64,000 nucleotides of DNA. It comes from JAXMEB01 sp046348545. Lineage in GTDB: Bacteria; Pseudomonadota; Gammaproteobacteria; Berkiellales; Berkiellaceae. Below are positions 26,426 through 35,124 of this stretch, piece by piece. The position numbers and the translations under genes were made by a program. The stretch spans positions 744,001-808,000 of the forward strand of contig JAXMEB010000003.1 in assembly GCA_046348545.1 (NCBI GenBank). The letters are read 5' to 3'. How positions within the stretch are numbered: position 1 is the first letter of the stretch; the number at the start of each line of letters is the position of its first letter. Under the pieces are notes generated by a model. It was given only the letters and a program-made list of their open reading frames with translations, was not told where the DNA came from and made no database searches.

Positions 26426-27668
26426 AATACGCATTTGGCCAGGCTACTTTTTTTACAAGTTCATAGGCGATTGTTTGAGCGGTTTTAAAACTATCTGCAA
26501 GTGCCGTAGCACAAATAACGCGACCCCCACTTGTGATAATCTGACAGTCTTTCACTTGAGTGCCTGCATGAAAGACTTTTTGGTTCTCAGCAAAATGCTC
26601 TTGCAGTTGTGAGGAGAGGATGTCGCCCTTAGCATAGACATCTGGATAGCCTTTTGCAGCCAGCACCACACCGATAGCTGCGCGTGTATCCCATTTCGCA
26701 GTAGAGCTTTGGAGCGTTCTCTGTGCGGCATGAAGGCAGATCTCAAGGAAATCAGATTGCAATCGCATTAAGATAGGTTGTGTTTCCGGATCGCCTAAAC
26801 GGCAATTGAATTCTAATACGTTCAACTCGCCTTTCGGACTAATCATGAGGCCTGCATATAAGAAACCCGTATAGCGTTTTCCTTTGGCCTTAAAGCCATC
26901 AATAACGGGTTGAATCACTGTCTTCAAGATAGTTTGTTCTAACTGTGGGGTAATAATGGGAGCTGGTGAAAAGGCACCCATGCCTCCTGTATTAGGACCT
27001 TTATCACCATCATCACGTGCTTTATGATCTTGCGACGATGCCAAAGGCAATATGGTCTCGCCATCGGTTAATACCATGTAGCTCGCTTCAGTTCCCTGTA
27101 AAAAGGACTCTATAACGACACGATGACCGGCCTCTCCAAATTGGTTGCCTTCTAGCATGGATTCTAAGATTGAGAAAGCTTCAAGTTGTGTTTGAGGAAT
27201 AACGACGCCTTTGCCCGCAGCCAATCCATCAGCTTTAATTACAATAGGAGTGCCTTTTTCAGCAATATATGCTTTAGCAGCATTTAAATCTGTAAAGGTT
27301 TTAGCTTCCGCAGTTGGAATATCATGCTCAATCATAAACTGCTTGGAAAAAGCTTTGGAGCTTTCCAGCATGGCGCATGATTGATTGGGTCCTAGGATTA
27401 AGAGATCAGCAGCCTGAAACGCATCAACGATCCCGCTTGCAAGAGGAGCCTCAGGTCCTACCACCGTGAGGGCAATCTGGTTTGATCTCGCAAATTCAAT
27501 CAGTGCCTTAAAATCGAGGGGGTCGATATTTAGATTTTCGACTTTAGATTCAAAATGCGTACCCGCATTACCTGGCGCGACAAATACACGTGTTGTTTGC
27601 GAAGATTGAGCTAATTTCCACGCAATAGCATGTTCTCGTCCACCGGATCCAATAACTAAAATATGCAT
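26391..27668 (-). CDS. purD: Phosphoribosylamine-glycine ligase
   Basis: A 425-residue ATP-grasp enzyme making GAR, the second step of purine synthesis. The N-terminus VIGSGGREHAIAWKLA is diagnostic, and VIKADGLAAGKGVV, DGDKGPNTGGMGAFSPAP and LEFNCRLGDPETQ are ATP-grasp and metal-binding blocks. It is the last gene of the aroQ-to-purD minus-strand series, 8 bases downstream of purH, the normal gammaproteobacterial order. Confidence 0.97.
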   Translation of the reverse strand: MHILVIGSGGREHAIAWKLAQSSQTTRVFVAPGNAGTHFESKVENLNIDPLDFKALIEFARSNQIALTVVGPEAPLASGIVDAFQAADLLILGPNQSCAMLESSKAFSKQFMIEHDIPTAEAKTFTDLNAAKAYIAEKGTPIVIKADGLAAGKGVVIPQTQLEAFSILESMLEGNQFGEAGHRVVIESFLQGTEASYMVLTDGETILPLASSQDHKARDDGDKGPNTGGMGAFSPAPIITPQLEQTILKTVIQPVIDGFKAKGKRYTGFLYAGLMISPKGELNVLEFNCRLGDPETQPILMRLQSDFLEICLHAAQRTLQSSTAKWDTRAAIGVVLAAKGYPDVYAKGDILSSQLQEHFAENQKVFHAGTQVKDCQIITSGGRVICATALADSFKTAQTIAYELVKKVAWPNAYFRHDIGYRVVE

Positions 27669-27676
27669 GCTGACCT

Positions 27677-29254
27677 CTAGTGTTTAAAATGTCGAGTGGC
27701 TATAAAAGCGAGAACCATTTTGTGTTCATTTGCCGCCTGAATAACTTCCTCATCTCGCTTTGATCCGCTGGGTTGAATGATCGCTTTAATTCCAAGTTTT
27801 GCCGCTAAATCGATGCTATCGCGAAATGGAAAAAATGCATCGGACGCAAGCACAGCGTCCTCTGTGTTAAAAGAAGCATCTTTTGCACGCATTTGGGCAA
27901 TTTTAAGCGCAAACACACGCGACATTTGACCTGCGCCGATACCGATGGTTTGCCCTTGACGAGCTAGCACGATTGCGTTGGACTTCACATATTGGGCTGC
28001 TTTCATGGCAAAGATTAAATCCGTAACTTCAGAGGCTGTGGGTTGTTGTTCGCTTACGAAATTGAGATCACTTGTTTTGATTAAAATTTGATCAAATTCT
28101 TGAACTAATATGCCGCCATGAATTCGCTTGATATCGTGGCTAATTATTTTGCTTGGTATCGAAAGCTTGCCTGTCGTCAGTAATCTAAGATTTATTTTGC
28201 TTTCTGCCAGTTTTAAAGCAGGCTCGGTGAATTCAGGCGCAATGATGACTTCAACAAATTGATTATCAAAAATTGCTTTTAAAGCTTTATCATCGACAAT
28301 TTGATTGAAAGCAATAATGCCTCCAAAACTCGATTCAGGATCGCAGGCATAAGCTTTTTGATAGGCCGTCAGTACATCACTTGAGATTGCTACTCCGCAA
28401 GGGTTTGCATGCTTGACGATCACACAGGCTGGTTGATCAAATTGTTTGACGCACTCTAGTGCACCTTCTGCATCATTAATATTATTAAATGATAACGGTT
28501 TGCCTTGGAGCAACGTAGCACTTGCAATAGTCCCTGTTGGGGGCTTTTTATCTAAATATAATGCTGCTTTTTGGTGTGGATTTTCACCATACCGCAAAGT
28601 TTTATCAAGTTTAAATTGCAAGCTGAGCGTATTGGGAAAATCATGCTTCTCGCCATTTGGTAAAATGGCACCAAAATAATTAGCGATGGCACCATCATAA
28701 GCAGCCGTGTGCTCAAATACTTTTGTAGCAAGTTCAAAGCGAAGCTCGGAAGAAGTTGCGCCTTGATGAGTTGCCATATCGTCCAGAATGCGCTGATAAT
28801 CGCTGGGATCAACCACAACGGTCACCCAACTATGATTTTTTGCAGCAGCCCTTAACAAGGTGGGGCCGCCAATGTCGATATTTTCAATGGCGTGTGAGAA
28901 TGTGCAACGAGGATCCGCAACGGTTGATTCAAAAGGATAGAGGTTCACTACAACCAAATCGATATCGTGAATATCATGTTCATGCATGATATCCGAGTCT
29001 AAATCTCTTCGTCCTAAAATTCCACCATGGACTTTGGGGTGAAGTGTTTTAAGGCGTCCCTCCATCATTTCAGGAAAGCCGGTAAACTCTGATATTTCAG
29101 TGACCGGGATGTCATGCTCTTGTAATAATTTTGCAGTGCCACCGGTGGAAATAATTTCGATACCGTTTTTAAAGAGCGTTTCAGCGAAGGGCAGCAAACC
29201 TGTTTTATCGGATACGCTAATAAGCGCTCGTTGGATAGTAGAGGGTAAATGCAT
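27677..29254 (-). CDS. purH: Bifunctional AICAR transformylase / IMP cyclohydrolase
   Basis: A 525-residue enzyme for the last two steps of IMP synthesis. The N-terminal cyclohydrolase domain begins ALISVSDKTGLLPFAETL, with STGGTAKLLQ. The C-terminal transformylase carries KHANPCGVA, containing the catalytic Lys-His, and the closing SDAFFPFRDSIDLAAKLGI. Length matches E. coli PurH (529). It follows fis by 2 bases and is followed by purD. Confidence 0.97.
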   Translation of the reverse strand: MHLPSTIQRALISVSDKTGLLPFAETLFKNGIEIISTGGTAKLLQEHDIPVTEISEFTGFPEMMEGRLKTLHPKVHGGILGRRDLDSDIMHEHDIHDIDLVVVNLYPFESTVADPRCTFSHAIENIDIGGPTLLRAAAKNHSWVTVVVDPSDYQRILDDMATHQGATSSELRFELATKVFEHTAAYDGAIANYFGAILPNGEKHDFPNTLSLQFKLDKTLRYGENPHQKAALYLDKKPPTGTIASATLLQGKPLSFNNINDAEGALECVKQFDQPACVIVKHANPCGVAISSDVLTAYQKAYACDPESSFGGIIAFNQIVDDKALKAIFDNQFVEVIIAPEFTEPALKLAESKINLRLLTTGKLSIPSKIISHDIKRIHGGILVQEFDQILIKTSDLNFVSEQQPTASEVTDLIFAMKAAQYVKSNAIVLARQGQTIGIGAGQMSRVFALKIAQMRAKDASFNTEDAVLASDAFFPFRDSIDLAAKLGIKAIIQPSGSKRDEEVIQAANEHKMVLAFIATRHFKH

Positions 29255-29256
29255 AA

Positions 29257-29511
29257 TTACTCGATTCCATATTCAGCAAGACGTTTACGGAGGGTACCGC
29301 GAGCAATACCTAACCAAATTGAAGCTTTGGATTGATTGCCTTTAGCATATTTCATCACTGTTTTTAATAATCCAATTTCGACTTCTTTGATGACCAAATC
29401 ATAAACGTTTTTGGCGTGTTGATCTTCTAAGTGTGCAAAGTAGTTCTCGAGCGCTTGTTCGACCCAATGCCTCAATGGCTTTGGAGCATCATTTTGTTCA
29501 AGTGTGGACAT
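29257..29511 (-). CDS. fis: DNA-binding protein Fis
   Basis: An 84-residue nucleoid protein; E. coli Fis is 98, so the N-terminal arm is shorter. The C-terminal helix-turn-helix GNQSKASIWLGIARGTLRKRL is conserved. Fis bends DNA and activates rRNA and other promoters in fast growth. It overlaps the end of dusB by 14 bases; the dusB-fis pair is a classic gammaproteobacterial operon. Confidence 0.93.
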   Translation of the reverse strand: MSTLEQNDAPKPLRHWVEQALENYFAHLEDQHAKNVYDLVIKEVEIGLLKTVMKYAKGNQSKASIWLGIARGTLRKRLAEYGIE

Positions 29512-30487
29512 GATTGGATTGACTCATCAAATGTTGAAAATATTCATCGATGTATTGAACTTGTTCATAGGTGCTCATTAAACGATTAAAATGATCTCTA
29601 AAAGCACTGCTACCCCGTTGGCCTTTACTGTACCAAGAGACATGCTTACGAGCGATGTGAACACCTTTTTCTTCTCCGTAAAAGTCATATAAATTGAAAA
29701 GATGTTTTTTTAAAATCGTATACACTTCGCTTGCGCTAGGCGTGGGCATTAATTCACCGGTTTTTAAATAATGCATAATTTCTCTAAAAATCCATGGACG
29801 ACCCTGTGCCGCACGGCCCACCATCACAGCATCGGCTTTGGTATATTCCAATACATGCTTGGCTTCTTCAGGTGTATTAATATCGCCATTAGCAATGATG
29901 GGGATCTTTAAGGCATCTTTCACGGCAGCAATTGTGTCATATTCTGCGTGCCCCTGAAATCTGTCAGCACGGGTACGTCCGTGAATGGTTAAAGCTTGAA
30001 TACCTGCGTTCTCTGCGATCTGCCCAATTCGAATTGCATTTTTATTCTGAGAATCCCACCCTGTTCTTATTTTAAGTGTGACTGGAATCTCAACTGCGCC
30101 GACTACCGCCTCCAAAATCTCACCAACGAGTTTTTCATCCTTTAGCAAAGCGGAACCTGCCAACGTATTGCAAACCTTTTTTGCAGGACATCCCATATTG
30201 ATATCGATAATTTCAGCGCCTTCATTTTGATTATATTTGGCCGCTTCGCCCATCATTTTTGGATTGGCACCTACAATTTGTACTGAGACGGGGCGAGTTT
30301 CGCCATCATGATTTGCGCGACGCTTTGTTTTTTCGCTACCGTGAAGCAGTGAGTTTGCTCCCACCATTTCTGAAACAGCAAGTCCCGCGCCTTGATCTTT
30401 GCAGAGTTGGCGAAAGGGTCTATCGGTAACACCTGCCATCGGAGCTAATATAACCGGAGGATCGATTTGATGAGAGCCAATTTTCAT
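29498..30487 (-). CDS. dusB: tRNA-dihydrouridine synthase B
   Basis: A 329-residue FMN enzyme reducing uridine in the tRNA D-loop. PVILAPMAGVTDRPFRQLC, NMGCPAKKVCNTLAGSALL with the catalytic Cys, and TIHGRTRADRFQG are the Dus hallmarks. The prmA-dusB-fis order is conserved. Its 3' end overlaps fis, so the fis translation level is tied to dusB. Confidence 0.96.
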   Translation of the reverse strand: MKIGSHQIDPPVILAPMAGVTDRPFRQLCKDQGAGLAVSEMVGANSLLHGSEKTKRRANHDGETRPVSVQIVGANPKMMGEAAKYNQNEGAEIIDINMGCPAKKVCNTLAGSALLKDEKLVGEILEAVVGAVEIPVTLKIRTGWDSQNKNAIRIGQIAENAGIQALTIHGRTRADRFQGHAEYDTIAAVKDALKIPIIANGDINTPEEAKHVLEYTKADAVMVGRAAQGRPWIFREIMHYLKTGELMPTPSASEVYTILKKHLFNLYDFYGEEKGVHIARKHVSWYSKGQRGSSAFRDHFNRLMSTYEQVQYIDEYFQHLMSQSNHVHT

Positions 30488-30497
30488 GATGATTTAC

Positions 30498-31370
30498 TTA
30501 AGCCTTTGTGCGTCCAATGAGACACACCCACTCTGATGTTTGATGTCGTTCTATGAATGTTACCCAGTCGCTATAAGCTGCTTCCACATCACTGGCTTGT
30601 TCCGCCAAGATCCCGGAGAGTACCAATATCGATTCTGGATGAGTATATTCTCTAAATTGTGAGGCTAGCTCGATTAAAGGTTGAGCGAGGATGTTGGCCA
30701 CAATGATATCCACTTTTGGAATGAGGTGGAGTGCATCAATCCCCAAAGTGATGAGCGTTTTAGCTGATATTTGATTTCTGATGGCATTAGATTGAGTGCT
30801 TTGCAATGCCTGCGGATCATAATCGACAGCCCAAACCTTAGAAGCGCCCAGTTTAATGGCTGAGAGTGCAAGAATGCCTGAGCCGCAGCCGTAGTCTAAA
30901 AGGGTTTGACCTGGTTTTAAATGTGTTGCTAACCATTCTAAACACATGGAAGTAGTTGGATGGCTGCCGGTTCCAAATGCAAGTCCTGGATCCAGTTCTA
31001 AAATAGCATGATTGCCGTTGGGCTTTGTTTCCCAGCTAGGGCAAATACAAAGTGTTTCTCCAAAAAATATAGGTTTGAATTGATCATGCAGATTTTTTTG
31101 CCAGTCCTGTGATTCTACCGTACCTATTTTGAAGTCAACCTTTGGGAAATTCATGGCGATTGAATTTTGAAGTTGAGTCAGATCGGCTTCATCCTCAAAC
31201 CAGCCAGTGACAACATTATTTGGCCACAGTGGCATTTCCCCTGGCTTGGGTTCAAGTAAGGGTACATCTTCCGCATCTTCAAAGGTTACAGCGGTTGCGC
31301 CGAACTCGAACATTAATGCTTCAACAAATTCAGTATTTTCTGGAAATAATTCAATAGAAACGCATTTCAT
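30498..31370 (-). CDS. prmA: Ribosomal protein L11 methyltransferase
   Basis: A 290-residue SAM-dependent enzyme trimethylating ribosomal protein L11. The C-terminal Rossmann domain shows LLDYGCGSGILALSAIKLGA (SAM motif I) and DIIVANILAQPL (the NxL/N-I-L substrate motif). The N-terminal L11-binding domain is present. It is 1 base downstream of accC and 10 bases before dusB. Confidence 0.95.
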   Translation of the reverse strand: MKCVSIELFPENTEFVEALMFEFGATAVTFEDAEDVPLLEPKPGEMPLWPNNVVTGWFEDEADLTQLQNSIAMNFPKVDFKIGTVESQDWQKNLHDQFKPIFFGETLCICPSWETKPNGNHAILELDPGLAFGTGSHPTTSMCLEWLATHLKPGQTLLDYGCGSGILALSAIKLGASKVWAVDYDPQALQSTQSNAIRNQISAKTLITLGIDALHLIPKVDIIVANILAQPLIELASQFREYTHPESILVLSGILAEQASDVEAAYSDWVTFIERHQTSEWVCLIGRTKA

Positions 31371-31371
31371 T

Positions 31372-32721
31372 TTAAGTTGCCGCGCGACTCATTTTTTCTT
31401 CTAGATAATGAATAGTCGTTCCGCCCTGTTGGAAATGAGTATCCTGCATTAAATCACGATGGAGGGGTAAGTTAGTTTTGATCCCATCAATGATGATTTC
31501 TTTTAGGGCATTTTCCATTCGTTTAATTGCTTCGTCGCGTGTACTGCCATACGCAATTAGTTTTCCTATGAGGGAATCATAGTTGGGGGGAACCACATAC
31601 GAATTATAGATATGAGAATCCATTCGAATACCAGGACCACCAGGGGCATGGTACCAATTAATTTTACCGGGAGATGGCATGAAGGTTTTGGGATCTTCTG
31701 CATTGATGCGGCATTCGATTGCATGGCCGGTTAGCACCACATCACTTTGTTTAATGCTCAGTGGCTGGCCCGCCGCAATCTTCAGCTGTTCTTTGACCAA
31801 ATCAATACCGGTGATCATTTCAGTCACTGGGTGTTCAACTTGAATACGAGTATTCATTTCGATGAAGTAAAATTGATTGTCTTGATATAAGAATTCAAAT
31901 GTACCGGCGCCTCTATACCCAATTTCAATACAAGCTTCTACACATTTGTTCCCAATGGCTTGTCGTTGTGCTTCGGTCAGGCCTGGCGCAGGGGCTTCTT
32001 CAAGGACTTTTTGATGGCGTCGCTGCATCGAGCAATCACGCTCGCCTAAATAAATAGCATTACCTTGCCCATCTGCCAGTACTTGAATCTCAATATGACG
32101 AGGCCTTTCAAGGAATTTTTCCATGTAGACAGCGCCATTGCCAAAAGCAGCTTTAGCTTCAGTACGCGTTAGAGAAATCGCATTTAAAAGCGCCGCTTCG
32201 CTGTGGACCACGCGCATTCCACGGCCACCACCACCACCAGCTGCCTTGATGATGACAGGATAGCCAATTTCTTTTGCAAGTTTTAAATTGATTTTCCCGT
32301 CTTCACCTAACGGACCATCTGAACCGGGTACGCAGGGTACGCCTGCTTTTTTCATAGTCTGAATCGCAGAAACTTTATCGCCCATCAAACGGATAGTTTC
32401 AGGTCTTGGGCCTATGAAAATAAAGCCACTGTGTTCTACACGTTCTGCAAAATCGGCATTTTCAGATAGAAAGCCATATCCAGGATGGATAGCAACTGAA
32501 TCAGAGACTTCAGCGGCGCTAATGATTGCTGGAATGTTGAGATAACTATCACTCGATTTTGCAGGACCAATACAAATTGCTTCATCAGAGAGCCGAACGG
32601 GTAGCAGATCTCTATCCGCCGTGGAATGTACCATGACTGTTTTGATCCCAAGCTCATGACAGGCGCGCAGGATTCGAAGTGCAATTTCACCACGGTTTGC
32701 AATGACGATTTTATCTAACAT
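31372..32721 (-). CDS. accC: Acetyl-CoA carboxylase, biotin carboxylase subunit
   Basis: A 449-residue ATP-grasp enzyme carboxylating biotin on AccB at the start of fatty-acid synthesis. IVIANRGEIALRILRACHELG, the ATP loop AAGGGGGRGMRVV, HIEIQVLADGQGNAIYLGERDCS and IEMNTRIQVEHPVTEM are all intact. Length equals E. coli AccC (449). It follows accB by 7 bases. Confidence 0.97.
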   Translation of the reverse strand: MLDKIVIANRGEIALRILRACHELGIKTVMVHSTADRDLLPVRLSDEAICIGPAKSSDSYLNIPAIISAAEVSDSVAIHPGYGFLSENADFAERVEHSGFIFIGPRPETIRLMGDKVSAIQTMKKAGVPCVPGSDGPLGEDGKINLKLAKEIGYPVIIKAAGGGGGRGMRVVHSEAALLNAISLTRTEAKAAFGNGAVYMEKFLERPRHIEIQVLADGQGNAIYLGERDCSMQRRHQKVLEEAPAPGLTEAQRQAIGNKCVEACIEIGYRGAGTFEFLYQDNQFYFIEMNTRIQVEHPVTEMITGIDLVKEQLKIAAGQPLSIKQSDVVLTGHAIECRINAEDPKTFMPSPGKINWYHAPGGPGIRMDSHIYNSYVVPPNYDSLIGKLIAYGSTRDEAIKRMENALKEIIIDGIKTNLPLHRDLMQDTHFQQGGTTIHYLEEKMSRAAT

Positions 32722-32728
32722 GGATCCC

Positions 32729-33208
32729 TCACTGAATTACAAAGAGCGGTTGCCCAAATTCAATCGCTTGGCCGTTCTCAGCGAGAATTGCGGCAATCGT
32801 CCCTGCCTTATCAGCTTCGATTTGGTTCATCATTTTCATAGCTTCCACAATACATAAGCTATCACCAACATTCACTTTATCACCGACCTTCACAAAAGGA
32901 GACTGATCAGGTGCAGGTGAACGATAGAAGGTCCCAACCATGGGAGAAGTCAGAGTATGGCCTGCAGGGAGATTTGATGCAGGTGTTGTGTTTTCGACAC
33001 CTTGTGGCTGCAGTTGTCCTGCTGTTGTGCTGATTGGGGGCTGCGGTGGCTGATGAGGTTGTGTTGGGTAGTGTACAAAGGGTGTGCTCATAGGTTGAGG
33101 TAATTGACGGCTGATACGGACCGTTTCCTCACCTTCCCGGATTTCAATTTCTGCAACGCCAGATTCTTCAATCAGCTCGATTAATTTTTTTACTTTACGA
33201 ATATCCAT
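32729..33208 (-). CDS. accB: Acetyl-CoA carboxylase, biotin carboxyl carrier protein
   Basis: A 159-residue carrier with an N-terminal helix (DIRKVKKLIELIEESGVAEI), a Pro/Gln-rich flexible linker (about 40-80) and a C-terminal biotinyl domain. The biotinylated lysine is in VEAMKMMNQIEADKAG. It is paired with accC downstream and follows aroQ by 35 bases, the usual arrangement. Confidence 0.96.
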   Translation of the reverse strand: MDIRKVKKLIELIEESGVAEIEIREGEETVRISRQLPQPMSTPFVHYPTQPHQPPQPPISTTAGQLQPQGVENTTPASNLPAGHTLTSPMVGTFYRSPAPDQSPFVKVGDKVNVGDSLCIVEAMKMMNQIEADKAGTIAAILAENGQAIEFGQPLFVIQ

Positions 33209-33243
33209 AAAATAACTCTAAAGGTAAGGGTTAAAAGGGTTGG

Positions 33244-33687
33244 TTAGTTTTGATTCAAAATATAAATGGCGGCCTCAAGAGCAGCTTGATAGCTAAAGCT
33301 GCCAAGGCCGGTTATCACACCCACAGCGACATCTGCTAAGTAAGATTGATGACGAAAATGTTCGCGAGCGTAAACATTAGTCAAATGAACTTCAATAAAA
33401 GGACATTCAACAGCAATCAAAGCGTCTCTTAAGGCAACGCTCGTGTGCGTCAAAGCGCCTGCATTAATGATAATAAAATCAACATCTTCTAGTCGTGTGG
33501 CCTGGATTTTATCGATTAGTGCATGTTCCGCGTTGCTTTGGAAGGCCTGAAGCCGGTGTCCATTGGTTTGTGCATAGGTGTGCAAGCTTTGATTAATGTC
33601 TTCCAAAGTGTGCTGGCCATAGATTTTTGGTTCGCGAATACCTAAAAGGTTCAAATTCGGACCATGAATAACTAGGATGTTAGCCAT
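33244..33687 (-). CDS. aroQ: 3-dehydroquinate dehydratase, type II
   Basis: A 147-residue dodecameric enzyme of the shikimate pathway. ILVIHGPNLNLLGIREPKIYG contains the catalytic Asn and Tyr; INAGALTHTSVALRDAL and EVHLTNVYAREHFRHQSY (catalytic His) are intact. It is the first gene of the aroQ-accBC-prmA-dusB-fis-purHD series. The patatin gene is transcribed divergently from the 132-bp gap at 33688-33819. Confidence 0.96.
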   Translation of the reverse strand: MANILVIHGPNLNLLGIREPKIYGQHTLEDINQSLHTYAQTNGHRLQAFQSNAEHALIDKIQATRLEDVDFIIINAGALTHTSVALRDALIAVECPFIEVHLTNVYAREHFRHQSYLADVAVGVITGLGSFSYQAALEAAIYILNQN

Positions 33688-33819
33688 TTATCTAAGCAAG
33701 TATTGATTAATCGTGATGCCATTCTGCCCTATTGTTCATAATTTGTCCAGATATGCTTTAAATAGCGTCAAAAGAGTGGTAGTTTGTAAAGACTCGCATT
33801 CATTTGAAAGGGATTTTAA

Positions 33820-35109
33820 ATGTTAGGATCTAATGAGAGTTTTGAGCAAAATTCTGAAGAAAAATCTGAATTAGAGTTATCTATTCATGAAGATTTTGAG
33901 AAAGGCTATCCTTATCGCTATTTGGCCCTAGAGGGTGGGGGCGCTAAAGGCTTTTTATATATTGGCGTTGCTCGAATGCTTGAAAAAATTGGTCAATTAC
34001 AGGATTTTGAGGCAGTTGCAGGGAGTTCAGTCGGTGCGATTGCGGCATTACTTTTTGCTACGGGGTGGAACAGTGACAAGATTGGTGAGCGTCTAATTTC
34101 TTTAGATCTGTCAAAAGCAATTCGTGGCGGGATCTTTTCACGATTAATGGCACCTATTCATGTTGAAAAGTATTATGGCTTGCACAAAGCCAAGGGACTG
34201 ACCAGATGGTTGGAAGATATTGTTGAGGAGGTCACTGGCAATAGGCTTGCAACCTATGAAGACTGGCACACTCTAAAAGAAGCCAACTTAGATCGTGGTT
34301 TAAAAGATATCTTCACAGAAGCATGCAATTACAATACGAAACTCAATGAGATTTTCTCTTACTTGAGTGAACACAAAGATGTGCCGATTGCACATGGGAT
34401 CAGAGCCTCTGCAGGTTTTCCGTTTGTTTTTACACCGGTAGAAATAAAGGGAAGTTTGTATGGTGATGGGGGCATTCAGAAAAATTGTCCATCTACAGCA
34501 TTTGATGAAGGTAGTGTGGCTAATAAAAAAACCTTAAGTATTCGATTAGATGACATAGAAGAGATCAATTATTTTGAGAAAGGCATCACGCCCAAAGCAA
34601 AAAAGCTAAATCGACCAGCAAAAGTATTCATCGCTGAAATTGGCGCACTGCACAAAGGGCAAAACTTTTGGTTTAACGAGAGTGAGCATAAAAATAATAC
34701 AATATTTGGCGATACGCTGGATGCTGGAACGCTGGATTTTAAAATGTCAGCAGAGGAAATAGAAGGATTGATCGCATCTGGAGAGTATGCTGTTATTCAT
34801 TATTTTATTAGAAATCATTCAAGATATATTGAAGAACTTATTGAAAAAAAATTCCTTGATGAAAAAACCGTCATGAGAGTGCAAGATGGACCTGTCGCTT
34901 TCAGTGAGTTTGTTTCTGGGATGAAACTAAAACAGATGAAAAAGTTGGAAAATTCTATAAATATTGAACAACCCAAGCCAGAGTTAAAATGGTTGTATCA
35001 GCAATGGCGCGCTTTACCTGCGTTTGAACATTATGGTGAGAAACAGGAACAGGCATTAGATGAGTCGCATGTTGTTCATCCTAAAAAAAGCAAGTGTGCT
35101 ATCATGTAG
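33820..35109 (+). CDS. Patatin-like phospholipase ending in a CaaX box (CAIM)
   Basis: A 429-residue patatin. EGGGAKGFLYIGVARML is the oxyanion loop, AGSSVGAIAAL the G-x-S-x-G serine elbow, and YGDGGIQKNCP the catalytic Asp, so the Ser-Asp dyad is complete and lipase activity is expected. The C-terminus is a basic patch followed by a four-residue CaaX motif: HPKKSKCAIM. CAIM is the farnesylation box of human lamin B1; bacteria lack protein prenyltransferases, but some Legionella effectors use the host enzymes in this way. The gene sits alone between aroQ (divergent) and dsbD (convergent), splitting a neighbourhood in which dsbD and aroQ are often adjacent. Good GAAAGGGA ribosome-binding site. 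Host prenylation is inferred. Confidence 0.88.
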   Translation: MLGSNESFEQNSEEKSELELSIHEDFEKGYPYRYLALEGGGAKGFLYIGVARMLEKIGQLQDFEAVAGSSVGAIAALLFATGWNSDKIGERLISLDLSKAIRGGIFSRLMAPIHVEKYYGLHKAKGLTRWLEDIVEEVTGNRLATYEDWHTLKEANLDRGLKDIFTEACNYNTKLNEIFSYLSEHKDVPIAHGIRASAGFPFVFTPVEIKGSLYGDGGIQKNCPSTAFDEGSVANKKTLSIRLDDIEEINYFEKGITPKAKKLNRPAKVFIAEIGALHKGQNFWFNESEHKNNTIFGDTLDAGTLDFKMSAEEIEGLIASGEYAVIHYFIRNHSRYIEELIEKKFLDEKTVMRVQDGPVAFSEFVSGMKLKQMKKLENSINIEQPKPELKWLYQQWRALPAFEHYGEKQEQALDESHVVHPKKSKCAIM

Positions 35110-35124
35110 TAAAATCAGTGATAT

